DNA of 64,000 bases from Rhizobiales bacterium 2SD (GCA_005502805.1 SCMY01000015.1:121780-185779), one strand, 5' to 3'; positions 41,386 through 53,200 are shown, numbered from the stretch's first letter. Notes: generated by a model from the sequence alone, not told the origin. Program-made: numbers and translations.

Positions 41386-41475
41386 CCCGAACATCTCAGG
41401 CCGGAGAGGGCTCAAGCTGGCGCCTTATCGTCCTGAGATTCTCGGGTCTGCGCTTCGCTCCGCCCGAGAATGACG
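41368..41475. repeat. long palindromic intergenic repeat, copy 2 (108 bases, inverted relative to copy 1)
   Basis: It runs from CGTCATGCTCGGGC to CCCGAGAATGACG and is exactly as long as copy 1. Its reverse complement aligns with copy 1 along the full length, with differences mainly in the middle. It lies between the convergent flavoprotein and mutS genes, and overlaps the last 18 bases of the flavoprotein gene. Confidence 0.9.
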
Positions 41476-41480
41476 GCTGG

Positions 41481-44207
41481 TCAGTTCAGCCGCTTGAGCC
41501 TGTAGAGCGCTTCCAGCGCCTCGCGCGGCGTCATCTCGTCGGGATCGAGCCCGGCCAGCGCCTCGCGCAATTCATCGGGGCCGGTGACAGGCGCAGCGGC
41601 CGGCGCAGGCTTGCGCATCTGCACCGCGAAGAGCGGGAGATCGTCGACCAGGGCCGCGACCGGCTTCTCGCGCTCGCTCTTCTCCAGCTCGGAAAGGATG
41701 GCGCGGGCCCGTTCGACCACGGCCGGCGGCAGGCCGGCGAGCTTGGCGACCTGGATGCCATAGGAGCGATCGGCCGCGCCCGGCACGACCTCGTGCAGGA
41801 AGACGACTTCGCCGTTCCATTCGGTGACGCGGACGGTCGCGTTGGCGACGCGGTCGAGCCGCTCGGCCAGCGCGGTCAGCTCATGGTAGTGCGTCGCGAA
41901 CAGCGCGCGGCAGCGATTGGCTTCGTGCAGATGCTCGATCGCGGCCCAGGCGATCGAGAGCCCGTCGAAGGTCGCTGTGCCCCGGCCGATCTCGTCGAGG
42001 ATGACCAGCGCCCGCGGCCCGGCCTGGTTGAGAATCGCGGCGGTCTCGACCATCTCGACCATGAAGGTCGAGCGGCCGCGGGCGAGATCGTCGGCGGCGC
42101 CGACGCGCGAGAACAGCCGGTCGACCACGCCGATATGAGCATTCTGCGCCGGCACGAAGGAGCCCATCTGGGCGAGCACGGCGATCAGCGCGTTCTGGCG
42201 CAGGAAGGTCGACTTACCCGCCATGTTCGGGCCGGTGATTAGGCAGATGCGGCCGTCGCGGCTCTTGCCGGCGGCCGAGAGCTCGCTGTCATTGGCGACG
42301 AAGGGCTGCCCCTGGCGCTTCAACGCGGCTTCGACCACCGGATGCCGGCCGGCCTTGATGATGAAGGCGGCGCCGTCATCGACCTGCGGACGCGTCCAGC
42401 CGCCATCGATCGCAAGCTCGGCCAGGGCCGCGGCGACGTCGATCACGGCCAACGCCTGCGCCGCTGCCTTGATCGGCTCGGCCTGGGCCAGCACGGCTTC
42501 AGTCAACGCGGCGAAGATCGAGAGCTCCAGCTTCAACGCCCGGTCGGCGGCGGAGGCGATCTTGGCTTCGAGCTCACCGAGCTCGACCGAGGAGAAGCGC
42601 ATCGCGTCCGACATGGTCTGGCGATGCACGAACACCGCACGCCAGGGCTCCCTGAGGAAGGTCTCGCCGACCGCCTGTGGCACCTCGACGAAATAGCCGA
42701 GCATGGAATTGTGCTTGATGCGCAGGGTCCGGCAATCGGTCTCGGCGGCATAACGCGCCTGCAACTGCGCGATCACCTTGCGCGAATCGACCTGAAGCAG
42801 GCGGAGTTCATCGAGCGCCGGATCGAAGCCCTCGCGCACGAAGCGGCCATCGCGCTTCAGCAGCGGCAGCTCGTCGGCGAGCGTGGCGGAGAGGCGGACC
42901 GCCAGGTCGGGATCGGTGCGGCCGAGCGCCAGCGCCGCCTCGCGCAACTCCTCCGGCAGATCGCCCTGCCGCAGCAGCGCCGCGGCGACGCCACGGGCGG
43001 CCTCCAGCCCGGCACCGAGCGCCGCGAGATCGCGCGGGCCGCCGCGGTCGAGCGATAGCCGCGCCAGCGCCCGGGCGATGTCGGGGACGCGCGCGAGATC
43101 GCGCCGCAACGCCTCGCGCAGCGAGGGCACCTCGACAAGCAGCGTGACGGCGTCGTGCCGCCGGCCGATCGCCTCCGGGTCGGTCAGCGGCCCGGCCAGG
43201 CGCTCGGCGAGCAGGCGGCTGCCGCCCGGTGTCTCCGTGCGGTCGATGGTGGCGAGCAGGCTCCCGGTGCGCTCGCCAGCGAGCGTGCGGGTCAGCTCGA
43301 GATTGGCGCGGGTCGCCGCGTCGATCAGCATGGTCGCGCTCATGCCCTCGCGGACGGGCGGCGACAGAGGCGGGCGGGCGCCGAGCTGGGTCCGCTCGAC
43401 ATAGGCGAGTGCTGCTGCGGCGGCGGCGATCTCGGCACGGCTGAAGGTGCCGAAGGCGTCGAGCGTGGCGACGCCGAAGAATTCCTTGAGGCGGCGCTCG
43501 CCAGAGGCGGGATCAAGCCCCTCGCGAGCCAGCGGCGTCACGGGCGCGGCGATATCGCGCCAGAATTCCCTGAGCTCGGGATCGTCATGGATCGCGTCGG
43601 GGCAGACGATCTCACGCGGCTCCAGGCGGGCGAGCTCGACGGCAAGGCCGCGCTGGTCGGTTTCGAGCACGGCGAAGCGGCCGGTCGAGATGTCCACGGC
43701 CGCGATGCCGTAGGCATAGACTTCGTCCGAAAGCCGTCGCCGGGCGACGGCGACGAGCAGGCTCGCGCGGCCAGGGTCGAGCAGGCGCTCCTCGGTGATC
43801 GTGCCGGGGGTGACGAGGCGCACGACATCGCGCTTCACCACCGATTTGGCGCCGCGCTTCTTGGCTTCGGCCGGATCCTCGGTCTGCTCGCAGACGGCGA
43901 CGCGATGGCCGGCGGCGATCAGCTTTTGCAGATAGTCGTCGGCGCGCTCGACCGGGACGCCGCACATGGCGATGTCCTCGCCGAGATGCTTGCCGCGCTT
44001 GGTCAGCACGATGCCGAGCGTGCGCGAGGCGATCTCGGCGTCCTGGAAGAACAATTCGTAGAAATCGCCCATCCGGTAGAACAGCAAGCAGTCGGGATTG
44101 TTGGCCTTGATCTCGACGTACTGCGCCATCATCGGCGTGACACGGCCGGCATCGGCCGTACCTGCCGGCTTCGCTTCCGCAACCTCTGTTGGCGTGGTGT
44201 GGCGCAT
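41481..44207 (-). CDS. mutS: DNA mismatch repair protein MutS
   Basis: A 908-residue mismatch-recognition ATPase. The N-terminal mismatch-binding motif is in GDFYELFFQDAE, and the ATPase has Walker A GPNMAGKSTFLRQN, ALVILDEIGRGTATFDGLSI for Walker B and the signature, and the FATHYHELT helix. The extended N-terminus and length of about 900 residues are usual for rhizobia. The C-terminal dimerisation segment is present (EMTPREALEALYRLKRL). It is divergent from the chemoreceptor-like gene and converges on the flavoprotein across a palindromic repeat. Confidence 0.98.
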   Translation of the reverse strand: MRHTTPTEVAEAKPAGTADAGRVTPMMAQYVEIKANNPDCLLFYRMGDFYELFFQDAEIASRTLGIVLTKRGKHLGEDIAMCGVPVERADDYLQKLIAAGHRVAVCEQTEDPAEAKKRGAKSVVKRDVVRLVTPGTITEERLLDPGRASLLVAVARRRLSDEVYAYGIAAVDISTGRFAVLETDQRGLAVELARLEPREIVCPDAIHDDPELREFWRDIAAPVTPLAREGLDPASGERRLKEFFGVATLDAFGTFSRAEIAAAAAALAYVERTQLGARPPLSPPVREGMSATMLIDAATRANLELTRTLAGERTGSLLATIDRTETPGGSRLLAERLAGPLTDPEAIGRRHDAVTLLVEVPSLREALRRDLARVPDIARALARLSLDRGGPRDLAALGAGLEAARGVAAALLRQGDLPEELREAALALGRTDPDLAVRLSATLADELPLLKRDGRFVREGFDPALDELRLLQVDSRKVIAQLQARYAAETDCRTLRIKHNSMLGYFVEVPQAVGETFLREPWRAVFVHRQTMSDAMRFSSVELGELEAKIASAADRALKLELSIFAALTEAVLAQAEPIKAAAQALAVIDVAAALAELAIDGGWTRPQVDDGAAFIIKAGRHPVVEAALKRQGQPFVANDSELSAAGKSRDGRICLITGPNMAGKSTFLRQNALIAVLAQMGSFVPAQNAHIGVVDRLFSRVGAADDLARGRSTFMVEMVETAAILNQAGPRALVILDEIGRGTATFDGLSIAWAAIEHLHEANRCRALFATHYHELTALAERLDRVANATVRVTEWNGEVVFLHEVVPGAADRSYGIQVAKLAGLPPAVVERARAILSELEKSEREKPVAALVDDLPLFAVQMRKPAPAAAPVTGPDELREALAGLDPDEMTPREALEALYRLKRLN

Positions 44208-44310
44208 GGGGCGCGCACGCTAGCAAATCGCGCCGGCAAGGCCATCCGTTAGGACGGCTTTCAACAAATTAAAGCAGAGTCAGGGCGCCGTTCCAGGCCA
44301 AGGGCCCGCC

Positions 44311-46146
44311 ATGTCGCTGTTCATCAACCTGATCGAGAGCCTGTCCTTCCTGCTGCTGGCTGCCCTGATCCTGACGGCGACCGCCGGCTGGACAGACCAG
44401 CGTCCGTTGCTGCGCCAGCTCGTCGTCGGCCTCCTGTTCGCTGCCGGCGCGCTGTGCAGCATGGCCAATCCCTTCGTCATTCAACCAGGTCTGGTGGTCG
44501 ATTCCCGCAACACCTTCGCGATCCTGGCAGGGCCGATCGGCGGGCCGATCGCCGCGATTCTGACCGCCGTCCCGCTCGCCGCGGCGCGCTACAATCTCGG
44601 CGGCGTCGGCATGCCGACCGGAATCGCCGGGATCGTGCTGCATGCGGTCGCGGGTGTGATCTATGCCGCCTGGCTCGGCCGGCAGAAGCGTTCGCTGACG
44701 CTGCGCGATCTGACCTGGCTCAGCCTGATCAGCGCCGGTTGCCTGATCGCTTCGAACATCTTCATGCCGAACTGGGCCGCCGCCGAGCGCTTCCTCACCG
44801 AAGCGGTGCCGATCATGATCCTGGTCAGCACGCTCGGCACCATCCTGGTCGGGCTCGTTCTCAGCAATGACCGCGAGCGGCGCGAGACCGCCTATCGCTA
44901 CAAGACCTTGCTCGAGCATGTGCCAGGCACGCTTTATCAGCGCATCGTCGCTCCGGACGGCCAGCGCAGCTACCGGTTCGTCAGCTACCGCCTCGGCGAG
45001 CTGCTCGGCATAGACTGCGAGGCGATCGAGCGCGATCCCGAAGTCCTGCTGTCGAGGATCCTGCCGGAGGACCGGCAGCGCTGCTCGGGGACGGACGAGG
45101 ATGCGCAGACCGACGAGTTCGGGCACCGACGCACCGAATTGCGCTACAAGGCGGCCGATGGCGGCATCGTCTGGTTGCGCAGCGAGGCGACCCGCCGCCG
45201 CCTGCCCGATGGCACCACGGTCTGGGACGGCATCCTGCTGGACGTGACCACGGAGAAGACGCTGGCGACCGGCCGGCAAGAGATCGAGACGCTGCGCAAG
45301 GCCGCGCTGGAGGAACTCGCCGTCAATCTCGAGGCGACCGTGGGCAAGGCGCTGCGCCGGGTCGGCGAATCCGCCCGGAGCATGCTCGAGGCGGCGCAGG
45401 GCATGGCCGCCAATGCCGATCGCACCACCGCACGTGCCGGCGAAGCGACCGAGCAGGCAGAGCTCGCTTCGCAGCGCGTCGGCAGCGTCGCCCATGCGGC
45501 CGAGCGGATCGACGCCTCGATCCGCGAGCTGACGCGCCAGACCGATCTCGCCGCCGAGACGGCCCGGCAGGCGGCCAGGCATGTCCGCTCGACCAGGACC
45601 GACGTCGACGGGCTCGCCCTCGCCGCCGACAAGGTCGGCACCGTGCTCGCCTTCATCGAGGACATCGCGGTGCGCACCAATCTGCTCGCGCTCAATGCGA
45701 CGATCGAAGCCGCTCGCGCCGGCGCTGCCGGGCGCGGCTTCTCGGTGGTCGCGGGCGAGGTCAAGAATCTCGCTGAGCAGACCCAGCAGGCGACGCAGGA
45801 CATCGCTGCGACGCTGCAGGAAATCCGCGGCGCCGCCGCCGCCGTCGCCGAGGCCGTCGGCCAGATCGAAGGCACGATGGGAACGATCGAGACGACGTCG
45901 GATACGATCGCACAGGTCGTCACCGGTCAGGGTGCGATCGCTTCTGGCATCGCCCTCGACGCCCAGGCTGTCGCCGGCTCGGCCGCCACCGTCACCGAGA
46001 ACGTCGCCAGCGCCGGGGGCGAAGCTCGCGCCACCGGCGAGGCCGCCGCGCGCGTCGTCGCGGCGGCGCGGCTGGTCAGCGAGCAGGCGGTCGAGCTCGA
46101 CCGCTATGTCGGCGACAGCGTCGCACGCATGCGCGCCGGCCTGTAG
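44311..46146 (+). CDS. methyl-accepting chemotaxis-type protein with 5TMR-like membrane sensor and PAS
   Basis: A 611-residue protein with an uncommon order of domains. Residues 1-185 are a block of five or six membrane helices including SRNTFAILAGPIGGPIAAIL and NLGGVGMPTGIAGIVLHAV, which resemble the 5TM region of LytS-type sensors (5TM-5TMR_LYT). A PAS-like domain follows (about 200-320; YKTLLEHVPGTLYQRIV). The rest is an MCP signalling domain with a coiled-coil and the hairpin tip NLLALNATIEAARAG at about residue 456. There is no large periplasmic ligand domain and no HAMP, so the signal is probably sensed in the membrane or via PAS. It may control taxis or another CheA-linked output. Confidence 0.87.
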   Translation: MSLFINLIESLSFLLLAALILTATAGWTDQRPLLRQLVVGLLFAAGALCSMANPFVIQPGLVVDSRNTFAILAGPIGGPIAAILTAVPLAAARYNLGGVGMPTGIAGIVLHAVAGVIYAAWLGRQKRSLTLRDLTWLSLISAGCLIASNIFMPNWAAAERFLTEAVPIMILVSTLGTILVGLVLSNDRERRETAYRYKTLLEHVPGTLYQRIVAPDGQRSYRFVSYRLGELLGIDCEAIERDPEVLLSRILPEDRQRCSGTDEDAQTDEFGHRRTELRYKAADGGIVWLRSEATRRRLPDGTTVWDGILLDVTTEKTLATGRQEIETLRKAALEELAVNLEATVGKALRRVGESARSMLEAAQGMAANADRTTARAGEATEQAELASQRVGSVAHAAERIDASIRELTRQTDLAAETARQAARHVRSTRTDVDGLALAADKVGTVLAFIEDIAVRTNLLALNATIEAARAGAAGRGFSVVAGEVKNLAEQTQQATQDIAATLQEIRGAAAAVAEAVGQIEGTMGTIETTSDTIAQVVTGQGAIASGIALDAQAVAGSAATVTENVASAGGEARATGEAAARVVAAARLVSEQAVELDRYVGDSVARMRAGL

Positions 46147-46263
46147 ACTTCGGATCAGCTCTCAGGCCGATCCCTGCCGCAGCGGAAAACCGCTGTCGCG
46201 CAATCGCGCCTTGTCGAGGAAAGCGCGGCTGCCCTATGGTCGTTTCCCCCCGAGGAAACGCCT

Positions 46264-48570
<2,307 letters not shown>

Positions 48571-48577
48571 GATTTGC

Positions 48578-48699
48578 CGTCATGCTTGGGCAAAGACCCG
48601 AGCATCTCATGAAAAAAGGCGCCCCTTCCGGGGCGCCTCTTCCTGCAGGAGGTTCTCGGCTCTTCGCGGGGTTTATCCTTAGGCGGACCGAGAATGACG
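48578..48699. repeat. long palindromic intergenic repeat, copy 3 (degenerate, about 122 bases)
   Basis: The left end CGTCATGCTTGGGC with GACCCGAGCATCTC and the right end CCGAGAATGACG match copies 1 and 2. The middle is replaced by a terminator hairpin (48612-48637) and the right inner arm has decayed. It again lies between convergent genes (maeB and the LpoA-like gene). Confidence 0.8.
48612..48637 (-). terminator. intrinsic terminator of the LpoA-like gene
   Basis: GGCGCCCC (48618-48625) pairs with GGGGCGCC (48630-48637) around TTCC. On the minus strand it is followed by six T residues (AAAAAA at 48612-48617 on the plus strand). On the plus strand the stem is followed by TCTTCCT, so weak action on maeB is also possible. 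Confidence 0.88.
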
Positions 48700-48712
48700 C
48701 GCCTGCGGCGCG

Positions 48713-49924
48713 TCAGTTCGTGCGCGGACCAAGATCGCGCGGAGCGGCGTTGACCGTGACGATCTGGCCGTTCCGCAGTTCGAGCACGGCAAGGCCGCGC
48801 TCGTTCAGCCCGTCGGGACGGAAGCGGAAGACGCCATCGGCGCCGGCAAAACCCGAAGCGTTGGTCAGGACGCTCTCCGAGAAGCGCTGGCTGCCCTGGG
48901 TGCGGGCGAGCGCCGCCGCCAGCGAGACCGCGTCGTAGGACAAGGTCGCGGTGCGGGTCGGAGCGCTGTTGAACCGCTTCTGGTAGCGTCCGGCGAAGGC
49001 GTTGAAGCCGGCGGTATCGGGAGAAGCGAACCAGCCGCCCTGAATCGCCGGGACACGCGCGACATTGGCATCGTTCCAGACGCCGGTGCCGAGCGGCTTG
49101 ACTTTGGCCGGGTCATAACCGGCCTGCTGCAGGAGGAGGCCGAGGCTCGACATCGTCGCGGCGTCGGCCGGCACGAACAGCGCGTCCGCCTGCTGAAGCG
49201 CCGGGGCCAGGCGGGTGGCGGCGGCGCGCATGCTGTTCTGGTCGGAACCGAAGCGCTCAATCACCACGACGCGGGCGCCGCGATTGGCGACCGCCTGCTG
49301 GAAGGCGCCCTCGACGACCTTGCCATAAGCGGTCTCGGGCACCAGCGCCGCGAAGGATTTGCGTCCCTGCGCCGAGGCGTAGGTGATGACGCGGTTGACG
49401 TCGTTCTCCGGCGGGAAGGAGAGCAGATAGACGCCGCGCGAGGCGACGTTGCTGTCGCTGGAGAAGGCGATGACCGGCTTGCCGGCGCCACGGGCGACCT
49501 GTCCGACGGCCTGCACGGACGGCGCGAAGAGCGGGCCGATGATCAATTCGGCGCCTTCACGAAGGGCCTCCTGCGCGGCCGCCTGGGCGCCGTCCGGCGT
49601 GCCGCGATCGTCCTTGACCAGCAGCGTCAGGTCCGCTCCAGGGAATTCGGCGAGCGCCATCTCGGCAGCGTTCTTGAGCGAGTTGCCGACGGTCGCGCCG
49701 GAGCCCTCGGCGGTGAGCGGCAGAATCAGACCGACCTTGACCGAGCCGGTGCCGATGGTCGGGCCGCTCGGCTGTGCGCTGCCGCCCTGCGGCGTCGCCT
49801 GGCTGTCGAAGCCCGGCAGGCCACCGGTGCCGCCGCTGCAGGCCGAAAGGATGGCGCCGGCGCCGGACAACAGGATCAGTCGGCGAGAAGGCGGGAAGGC
49901 GAGGAGCTTGCTCTGACGCGACAC
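48713..49924 (-). CDS. penicillin-binding protein activator / LivK-like lipoprotein (LpoA-related)
   Basis: A 403-residue lipoprotein. From the GTG at 49924 (GGAG nine bases upstream) the sequence gives RRLILLSGAGAILSAC, a signal with lipobox LSAC. The mature part is a Peripla_BP_6 fold (VKVGLILPLTAEGSGATVGN, then AELIIGPLFAPSVQAVGQVA). It has the size and setting of the C-terminal domain of LpoA, the outer-membrane activator of PBP1A, without its N-terminal TPR region. As in enterobacteria it lies beside rsmI and yraN, here divergently. A branched-chain amino acid binder is the alternative, but no ABC genes are adjacent. Confidence 0.85.
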   Translation of the reverse strand: MSRQSKLLAFPPSRRLILLSGAGAILSACSGGTGGLPGFDSQATPQGGSAQPSGPTIGTGSVKVGLILPLTAEGSGATVGNSLKNAAEMALAEFPGADLTLLVKDDRGTPDGAQAAAQEALREGAELIIGPLFAPSVQAVGQVARGAGKPVIAFSSDSNVASRGVYLLSFPPENDVNRVITYASAQGRKSFAALVPETAYGKVVEGAFQQAVANRGARVVVIERFGSDQNSMRAAATRLAPALQQADALFVPADAATMSSLGLLLQQAGYDPAKVKPLGTGVWNDANVARVPAIQGGWFASPDTAGFNAFAGRYQKRFNSAPTRTATLSYDAVSLAAALARTQGSQRFSESVLTNASGFAGADGVFRFRPDGLNERGLAVLELRNGQIVTVNAAPRDLGPRTN

Positions 49925-50097
49925 GGTTTTCGTCTCCACTCCTCGGCGAGGTGTCGAGACAAGCCCGCACCGGCTGAATGTCTTGTCCCGAACCGTGGAC
50001 AAGTCCTGCCAGCCAGCGAGGCTATTTTCAAGTTGTTAACTCTAGGTTGCTGGGCCGGTAGTGGCATCTTCCGGACCGCTGTGGCAGTTTCGCCGCC

Positions 50098-51018
50098 ATG
50101 TCCGGCCCTGTATCCGCCCCGCCCGCCCCAGGTCGCGCCCCGAGTTATGCGGCCTTCGGGCTCCGGGCCGAGGCCGAACCGCTTGCGCCGGGCCTGCACA
50201 TCGTCGCGACGCCGATCGGCAATCTCAAGGACATCTCGTTCCGGGCGCTGTCGACGCTCGCCGCCGCCGACGCCGTGCTGGCCGAGGACACCCGGACCTC
50301 GAAGACCCTGCTGGCGCATTACGGCATCGCGACGCCGCTCCTGCCCTATCACGAGCACAACGCCGCGCAGATGCGCCCGAAGATCCTGGAGAAGCTGCGC
50401 CAGGGCGGGAAGCTGGCGCTGATCTCGGATGCCGGCACGCCATTGGTCTCCGACCCCGGCTACAAGCTCGTCGCCGAAGTGGTGGCGGAAGGCTTGCCGG
50501 TCACCGGTATTCCCGGCCCCTCGGCCGTGCTGGCGGCTTTGGTCCTGGCGGGACTGCCGACCGATCGCTTCTTCTTCGAAGGCTTCCTGCCGCCGAAGAG
50601 CGCGGCGCGGAAAACCCGACTGACCGAGCTTGCCGCCATTCCCGGCACGCTCGTCTTCTTCGAATCGCCGCGCCGGCTCGCCGAAATGCTGGCCGACGCC
50701 GCCGCCGTGCTCGGCACACGTTCCGGAGCGGTCGCACGCGAACTGACCAAATATTATGAGAACGTCCGGCGCGGCGCCCTGTCGGACCTCGCCACCCATT
50801 ACGCCGAGGCCGAGGAGGCGCGCGGCGAGATCGTCGTGGTGATCGGGCCGCCCGATGCCTCCGCCGCAGCGGTACAGGGCGACACGCTCGACGAGGCCTT
50901 GCGCGCCGCGCTTGCCAAGGTCTCGCTGAAGGAGGCGGTGGCGCAGGTCGCGGCCGCCAGCGGCCAGCCACGCCGCGTCGTCTATGCCCGCGCCCTCGAA
51001 CTGACGCGCACGCCGTGA
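50098..51018 (+). CDS. rsmI: 16S rRNA (cytidine1402-2'-O)-methyltransferase
   Basis: A 306-residue tetrapyrrole-methylase-type SAM enzyme that modifies C1402 in the decoding centre of 16S rRNA. Family motifs are IVATPIGNLKDISFRAL, LAEDTRTSKTLLAHYG, ALISDAGTPLVSDPGY and TGIPGPSAVLAALVLAG. It is followed by yraN with a four-base GTGA overlap. Confidence 0.96.
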   Translation: MSGPVSAPPAPGRAPSYAAFGLRAEAEPLAPGLHIVATPIGNLKDISFRALSTLAAADAVLAEDTRTSKTLLAHYGIATPLLPYHEHNAAQMRPKILEKLRQGGKLALISDAGTPLVSDPGYKLVAEVVAEGLPVTGIPGPSAVLAALVLAGLPTDRFFFEGFLPPKSAARKTRLTELAAIPGTLVFFESPRRLAEMLADAAAVLGTRSGAVARELTKYYENVRRGALSDLATHYAEAEEARGEIVVVIGPPDASAAAVQGDTLDEALRAALAKVSLKEAVAQVAAASGQPRRVVYARALELTRTP

Positions 51019-51395
51019 GCGAAGCGCTGCGCAGCCGGCGTGCGCGCCTCTCCGGCTTGGCCGGCCGCCGCGGCGAATGGCTCGCCGTCGCTTTCCTGAC
51101 CCTCAAGGGCTATCGCCTGCTGCAGCGGCGCTTCGGCGGCAAGGGCGGCGAGATCGACCTGATCATGGCGCGCGGCGACGACATCGTCTTCGTCGAGGTC
51201 AAGGCCCGCGCCGCGCTCGACGATGCGGCGAGCGCGATCACCCCGGACAAGCGCCGGCTGATGGAGGCGCGCATCCGGCAATGGCTGGCGCGCAATCCCT
51301 GGGCGATGCAGCGCAACCTAAGGGCCGATGCGGTCTTCCTCGCGCCCTGGCGGCTGCCCCGCCATGTGCCCCGCGTGTTCGAGCTCGTGCTCTGA
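51015..51395 (+). CDS. YraN family protein (UPF0102)
   Basis: A 126-residue putative endonuclease-fold protein. The conserved core is LKGYRLLQRRFGGKGGEIDL, then FVEVKARAALDDAASAI, with the G-G-E-I-D-L and E-V-K residues of a PD-(D/E)xK nuclease. GTG start overlaps the rsmI stop. The biological role is not firmly known; the constant linkage to rsmI is known from many proteobacteria. Confidence 0.94.
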   Translation: MSEALRSRRARLSGLAGRRGEWLAVAFLTLKGYRLLQRRFGGKGGEIDLIMARGDDIVFVEVKARAALDDAASAITPDKRRLMEARIRQWLARNPWAMQRNLRADAVFLAPWRLPRHVPRVFELVL

Positions 51396-51465
51396 CGCAA
51401 GGCGAGCCCTCTTGCGCTGCCGCGGTACCGCAGCCGATATAACGGCCGCAACCGGAGCTTCCGCC

Positions 51466-52413
51466 ATGCCGCTGAACGTCGCCATCCAGATGGACCCGAT
51501 CGAGAAGGTCCGCATCGCCGGCGACACCGGCTTCGCGCTGATGCTGGAAGCGCAGGCGCGCGGGCACAAGCTCTTCACCTACACGCCCGACAAGCTCACC
51601 CTGCGCGACGGCAAGGTCACCGCCGTAATCAGCCCGGTCGAGGTGCGCGACGTCGAGGGCGACCACTACACGCTCGGCCAGCCTGAGCGCACCGACCTCT
51701 CGACGCTGGATGTGGTGCTGCTGCGCCAGGACCCGCCCTTCGACATGGCCTATGTCTCCTCGACGCATATGCTCGAGCGCATCCATCCGAAGACGCTGGT
51801 GGTCAACGACCCCACCGAGGTCCGCAACGCGCCGGAGAAGCTGTTCGTCACGCATTTTCCCGAGCTGATGCCGCCGACGCTGATCACGCGCGACCGCGCG
51901 GAGATCGAGGCCTTCCGCGAGGAGTTCGGCGAGATCGTGATGAAGCCGCTCTACGGCCATGGCGGCGCGACCGTGTTCAAGACCGGCAAGGGCGACCCGA
52001 ATTTCGGCTCGCTCTACGACCTGTTCGCCAATCTCTTCCGCGAGCCCTGGGTAATCCAGGCCTTCCTCAAGGAGGTCACGGAGGGCGACAAGCGCATCAT
52101 CCTGATCGACGGCAAGGCGGCCGGCGCGGTCAACCGCGTGCCGGCGGTCGGCGATCTGCGGGCGAACATGGTGCGCGGCGGCGCGGCCAGGCCGACCGAC
52201 TTGTCGAAGCGCGAGCTCGAGATCTGCGAGCGCATCGGTCCGGCGCTCCGGGAGCGCGGCCTGCTGCTCGTCGGCATCGACGTGATCGGCGGCAAGTTGA
52301 CCGAGATCAACGTCACCGCTCCGACTGGCGTGCGCGCGATCAAGAAGCTCGGCGGGCCGGACCTCGCGGCCCAGCTCTTCGATGTGATCGAGGCGAAGCG
52401 CGCTTCGAAATAG
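51466..52413 (+). CDS. gshB: glutathione synthase
   Basis: A 315-residue ATP-grasp ligase that adds glycine to gamma-glutamylcysteine. The start MPLNVAIQMDPIEKVRIAGD at 51466 has CCGGAG upstream. ATP-grasp features are IVMKPLYGHGGATVFK, the acidic LLLVGIDVIGGKLTEINVTA and APTGVRAI. It follows yraN by 70 bases and ends two bases from the convergent moeB stop. Confidence 0.97.
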   Translation: MPLNVAIQMDPIEKVRIAGDTGFALMLEAQARGHKLFTYTPDKLTLRDGKVTAVISPVEVRDVEGDHYTLGQPERTDLSTLDVVLLRQDPPFDMAYVSSTHMLERIHPKTLVVNDPTEVRNAPEKLFVTHFPELMPPTLITRDRAEIEAFREEFGEIVMKPLYGHGGATVFKTGKGDPNFGSLYDLFANLFREPWVIQAFLKEVTEGDKRIILIDGKAAGAVNRVPAVGDLRANMVRGGAARPTDLSKRELEICERIGPALRERGLLLVGIDVIGGKLTEINVTAPTGVRAIKKLGGPDLAAQLFDVIEAKRASK

Positions 52414-52414
52414 C

Positions 52415-53200
52415 TCAGGCAGCGACGCCGGACGTCCCGTTCAGCGGATTGTCCGGGTCCCAGCCATATTTCATCGTCTCGAAGCGCATCGCCATCGCGT
52501 CGACGAGCAGGAGCTTGCCGACCAAGGGATCGCCGAAGCCGGTGATCGCCCGGATCACCTCAAGCGCCATCAGCGAGCCCATCACGCCGGCGAGCGCGCC
52601 GAGCACGCCGGCCTCGGCGCAGGGCGCGACCGTACCGGGCGGCGGCTCCTGCGGGAACAGGCAGCGATAGGTCGGATTGGGCTTCCCATCCGGACCCGTC
52701 TCATGCGCGCGGATCGTCGTCAGCGAGCCGTCGAAGCGGCCTAGCGCCGCCGTCACCAGCGGCTTCTTCTCATGGAAGCACGCATCAGAGACGGCATAGC
52801 GCGTGGCGAAATTGTCGGAGCCATCGGCGACGACGTCGTAGAAGGCCACGAGCGCGCGGGCATTGTGCGGGTCGATCCGGGTGACGTACTCCTCGATCTC
52901 GACCCGCGGATTGAGCCGCGTGACGAAATTGGCGGCGGCGACCACCTTGCGCGCCCCGATGTCCTCCGAACCGAAGATGATCTGGCGCTGCAGGTTGGAG
53001 AGCGAGACATGGTCGTCGTCGAGGATACCGATGGTGCCGACGCCGGCCGCCGCGAGATAGGGGATCAATGGCGCGCCCAGCCCGCCGGCGCCGATCACCA
53101 GCACGCGGGCGCGCTTCAGTTTGGCCTGGCCGGGGCCGCCTATCTCCGGCAGCACCAGATGGCGGGCATAGCGCTCGATCTCGGCATCGTTCAGCGTCAT
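52415..53200 (-). CDS. moeB: HesA/MoeB/ThiF family adenylyltransferase
   Basis: A 261-residue E1-like enzyme that adenylates the C-terminus of a ubiquitin-like sulfur carrier (MoaD or ThiS). The nucleotide-binding motif VLVIGAGGLGAPLIPYLAAA, the catalytic lysine/arginine region SNLQRQIIFGSEDIG and DNFATRYAVSDAC are present. Only part of the usual zinc cysteines is evident (YRCLFP and VAPCAEAG), which is common in rhizobial MoeB. The start at 53200 discards an upstream extension of low-quality frame. No molybdopterin genes are adjacent. Confidence 0.88.
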   Translation of the reverse strand: MTLNDAEIERYARHLVLPEIGGPGQAKLKRARVLVIGAGGLGAPLIPYLAAAGVGTIGILDDDHVSLSNLQRQIIFGSEDIGARKVVAAANFVTRLNPRVEIEEYVTRIDPHNARALVAFYDVVADGSDNFATRYAVSDACFHEKKPLVTAALGRFDGSLTTIRAHETGPDGKPNPTYRCLFPQEPPPGTVAPCAEAGVLGALAGVMGSLMALEVIRAITGFGDPLVGKLLLVDAMAMRFETMKYGWDPDNPLNGTSGVAA

